Shown here in pieces: positions 6,760 to 7,347 of a stretch of 7,347 nt of DNA (within the stretch, counting starts at the first letter, position 1; the number at the start of each line of letters is the position of its first letter). The notes under the pieces were generated by a model. It was given only the letters and a program-made list of their open reading frames with translations, searched no databases and had not been told where the DNA came from. Origin of the DNA: Actinomycetes bacterium (GTDB lineage Bacteria > Actinomycetota > Acidimicrobiia > Acidimicrobiales > Acidimicrobiaceae). The position numbers and the translations under genes were made by a program. The stretch spans positions 1 to 7,347 of the forward strand of contig JAJYFX010000082.1 of assembly GCA_021785315.1 (NCBI GenBank), read 5' to 3'.

Positions 6760-7347
6760 TTGGATGACGCGATACCGTTGCCCATGTTTCCGTTGTCAAC
6801 TGTAGTGTTTCCAGTCACGGGAGTGCCTTTGCATGTGTTCGAGCCGAGGTATAAAAGCCTCATCAACGATTTGTCCAAGTCGCCGCCGTATTTTGGCGTT
6901 GTACTTATCACCAGGGGATCTGAGGTAGGCGGCGGGGATATCAGGTCGGACGTCGGAACTATGGCGCGGATTTCAGAAAAGGCGCAGCTTGGCGACGGCA
7001 GATGGCTGGTGCTTGCTGTCGGTGAAAAGAGGATTCGGATCCGCACTTGGTTGCCTGACGATCCATACCCGTTGGCTTTGGTCGAAGAGATCGCCGACGA
7101 AGCCTGGGGGGTTGAATCAGCGGAGTGGATCCGCTCTCTCGAGAAGCAGCTAAGGTACTGTCTCTTGCTTCACGGCGAGATTTCGCTTACTAACAGTGTT
7201 TCGCCCAATATTGTTTTGTCGTCGGATCCAGAGGAGGCACTTTGGCAAATGTGCGCCCTTGCGCCGGTCTCCGTGCTGGATCAGCAGCATCTGCTCATCG
7301 CTCGGGATCATCATTCCCGGGCAGTTCTGCTGGAAAAGTTGCTTTTA
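6760..7347 (+). CDS. Lon N-terminal substrate-binding domain protein (partial, runs off window)
   Basis: An open frame of 196 codons runs to the last base of the window without a stop, so the 3' end is missing. The translation matches the Lon substrate-binding (LAN, PUA-like) family found as stand-alone proteins of about 200-225 aa (COG2802 type). Visible segments are IPLPMFPLSTVVFP (5-18), PLHVFEPRYKSLI (23-35), FGVVLITRGSEVGGGD (45-60), DVGTMARI (64-71) and YPLALVEE (103-110), followed by a helical part with QHLLIARDHHSRAVLLEKLL (176-195). The conserved order and spacing of these blocks make the family call firm. No AAA+ or protease domain fits in what is seen, and a stand-alone protein is expected, though a longer fusion cannot be excluded. 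Its role is not well defined; it is presumed to bind proteins or peptides in the cytosol. The start is probably TTG 6760. The gene is divergent from tal. Confidence 0.88.
   Translation, partial: MDDAIPLPMFPLSTVVFPVTGVPLHVFEPRYKSLINDLSKSPPYFGVVLITRGSEVGGGDIRSDVGTMARISEKAQLGDGRWLVLAVGEKRIRIRTWLPDDPYPLALVEEIADEAWGVESAEWIRSLEKQLRYCLLLHGEISLTNSVSPNIVLSSDPEEALWQMCALAPVSVLDQQHLLIARDHHSRAVLLEKLLL

Noticed and set aside
6551..7046. Minus-strand frames of 82 and 98 codons at the right end
   Set aside because: They overlap the plus-strand Lon-domain gene, whose translation clearly matches a known family; the minus-strand products are low-complexity shadows.

Overview
The window looks like chromosomal DNA from an actinobacterium-type organism of intermediate GC. 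The evidence is a fused CofG-CofH (FbiC-type) F420 synthase, a long-form transaldolase of the actinobacterial/cyanobacterial kind, and a Lon-substrate-binding-domain protein with the actinobacterial-style 'RGSEVGGGD' segment. Base composition is more balanced than in typical high-GC actinomycetes. That is compatible with an uncultured or aquatic lineage such as some Acidimicrobiia, but this placement is a weak inference.

Layout. Four complete genes lie on the minus strand and read right to left: transaldolase (tal, 5328-6419), glucose-6-phosphate dehydrogenase (zwf, 3372-4859), 6-phosphogluconolactonase (pgl, 2446-3204) and FO synthase (fbiC, 51-2336). The gaps between them are about 468, 167 and 109 bp and no genes overlap, so this is a loose same-strand cluster and may not be one operon. 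At the right edge a fifth gene runs on the plus strand (6760 to beyond 7347). It encodes a protein with the N-terminal substrate-binding domain of Lon and is cut by the window end after 196 codons. It diverges from tal across a 340-bp intergenic region that carries a plausible tal promoter.

Function. zwf and pgl are the first two steps of the oxidative pentose phosphate pathway (glucose-6-phosphate to 6-phosphogluconate, yielding NADPH). tal belongs to the non-oxidative branch. fbiC makes FO, the deazaflavin chromophore of cofactor F420. Many actinobacteria reduce F420 with glucose-6-phosphate, so having these genes side by side is metabolically sensible, although the zwf here is the classical NAD(P) enzyme and no F420-dependent dehydrogenase is in the window. 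opcA, which commonly sits between zwf and pgl in actinobacteria, is absent here.

Start sites. In fbiC, zwf and tal the most upstream in-frame start is a GTG lying inside the Shine-Dalgarno sequence. In pgl the longest frame has an unsupported 27-codon extension. I therefore placed all four starts downstream, at well-spaced ribosome-binding sites. I found no RNA genes, mobile elements, CRISPR arrays or convincing Rho-independent terminators. No previously undescribed system is evident; the points of interest are gene context, translation starts and a few small repeats.
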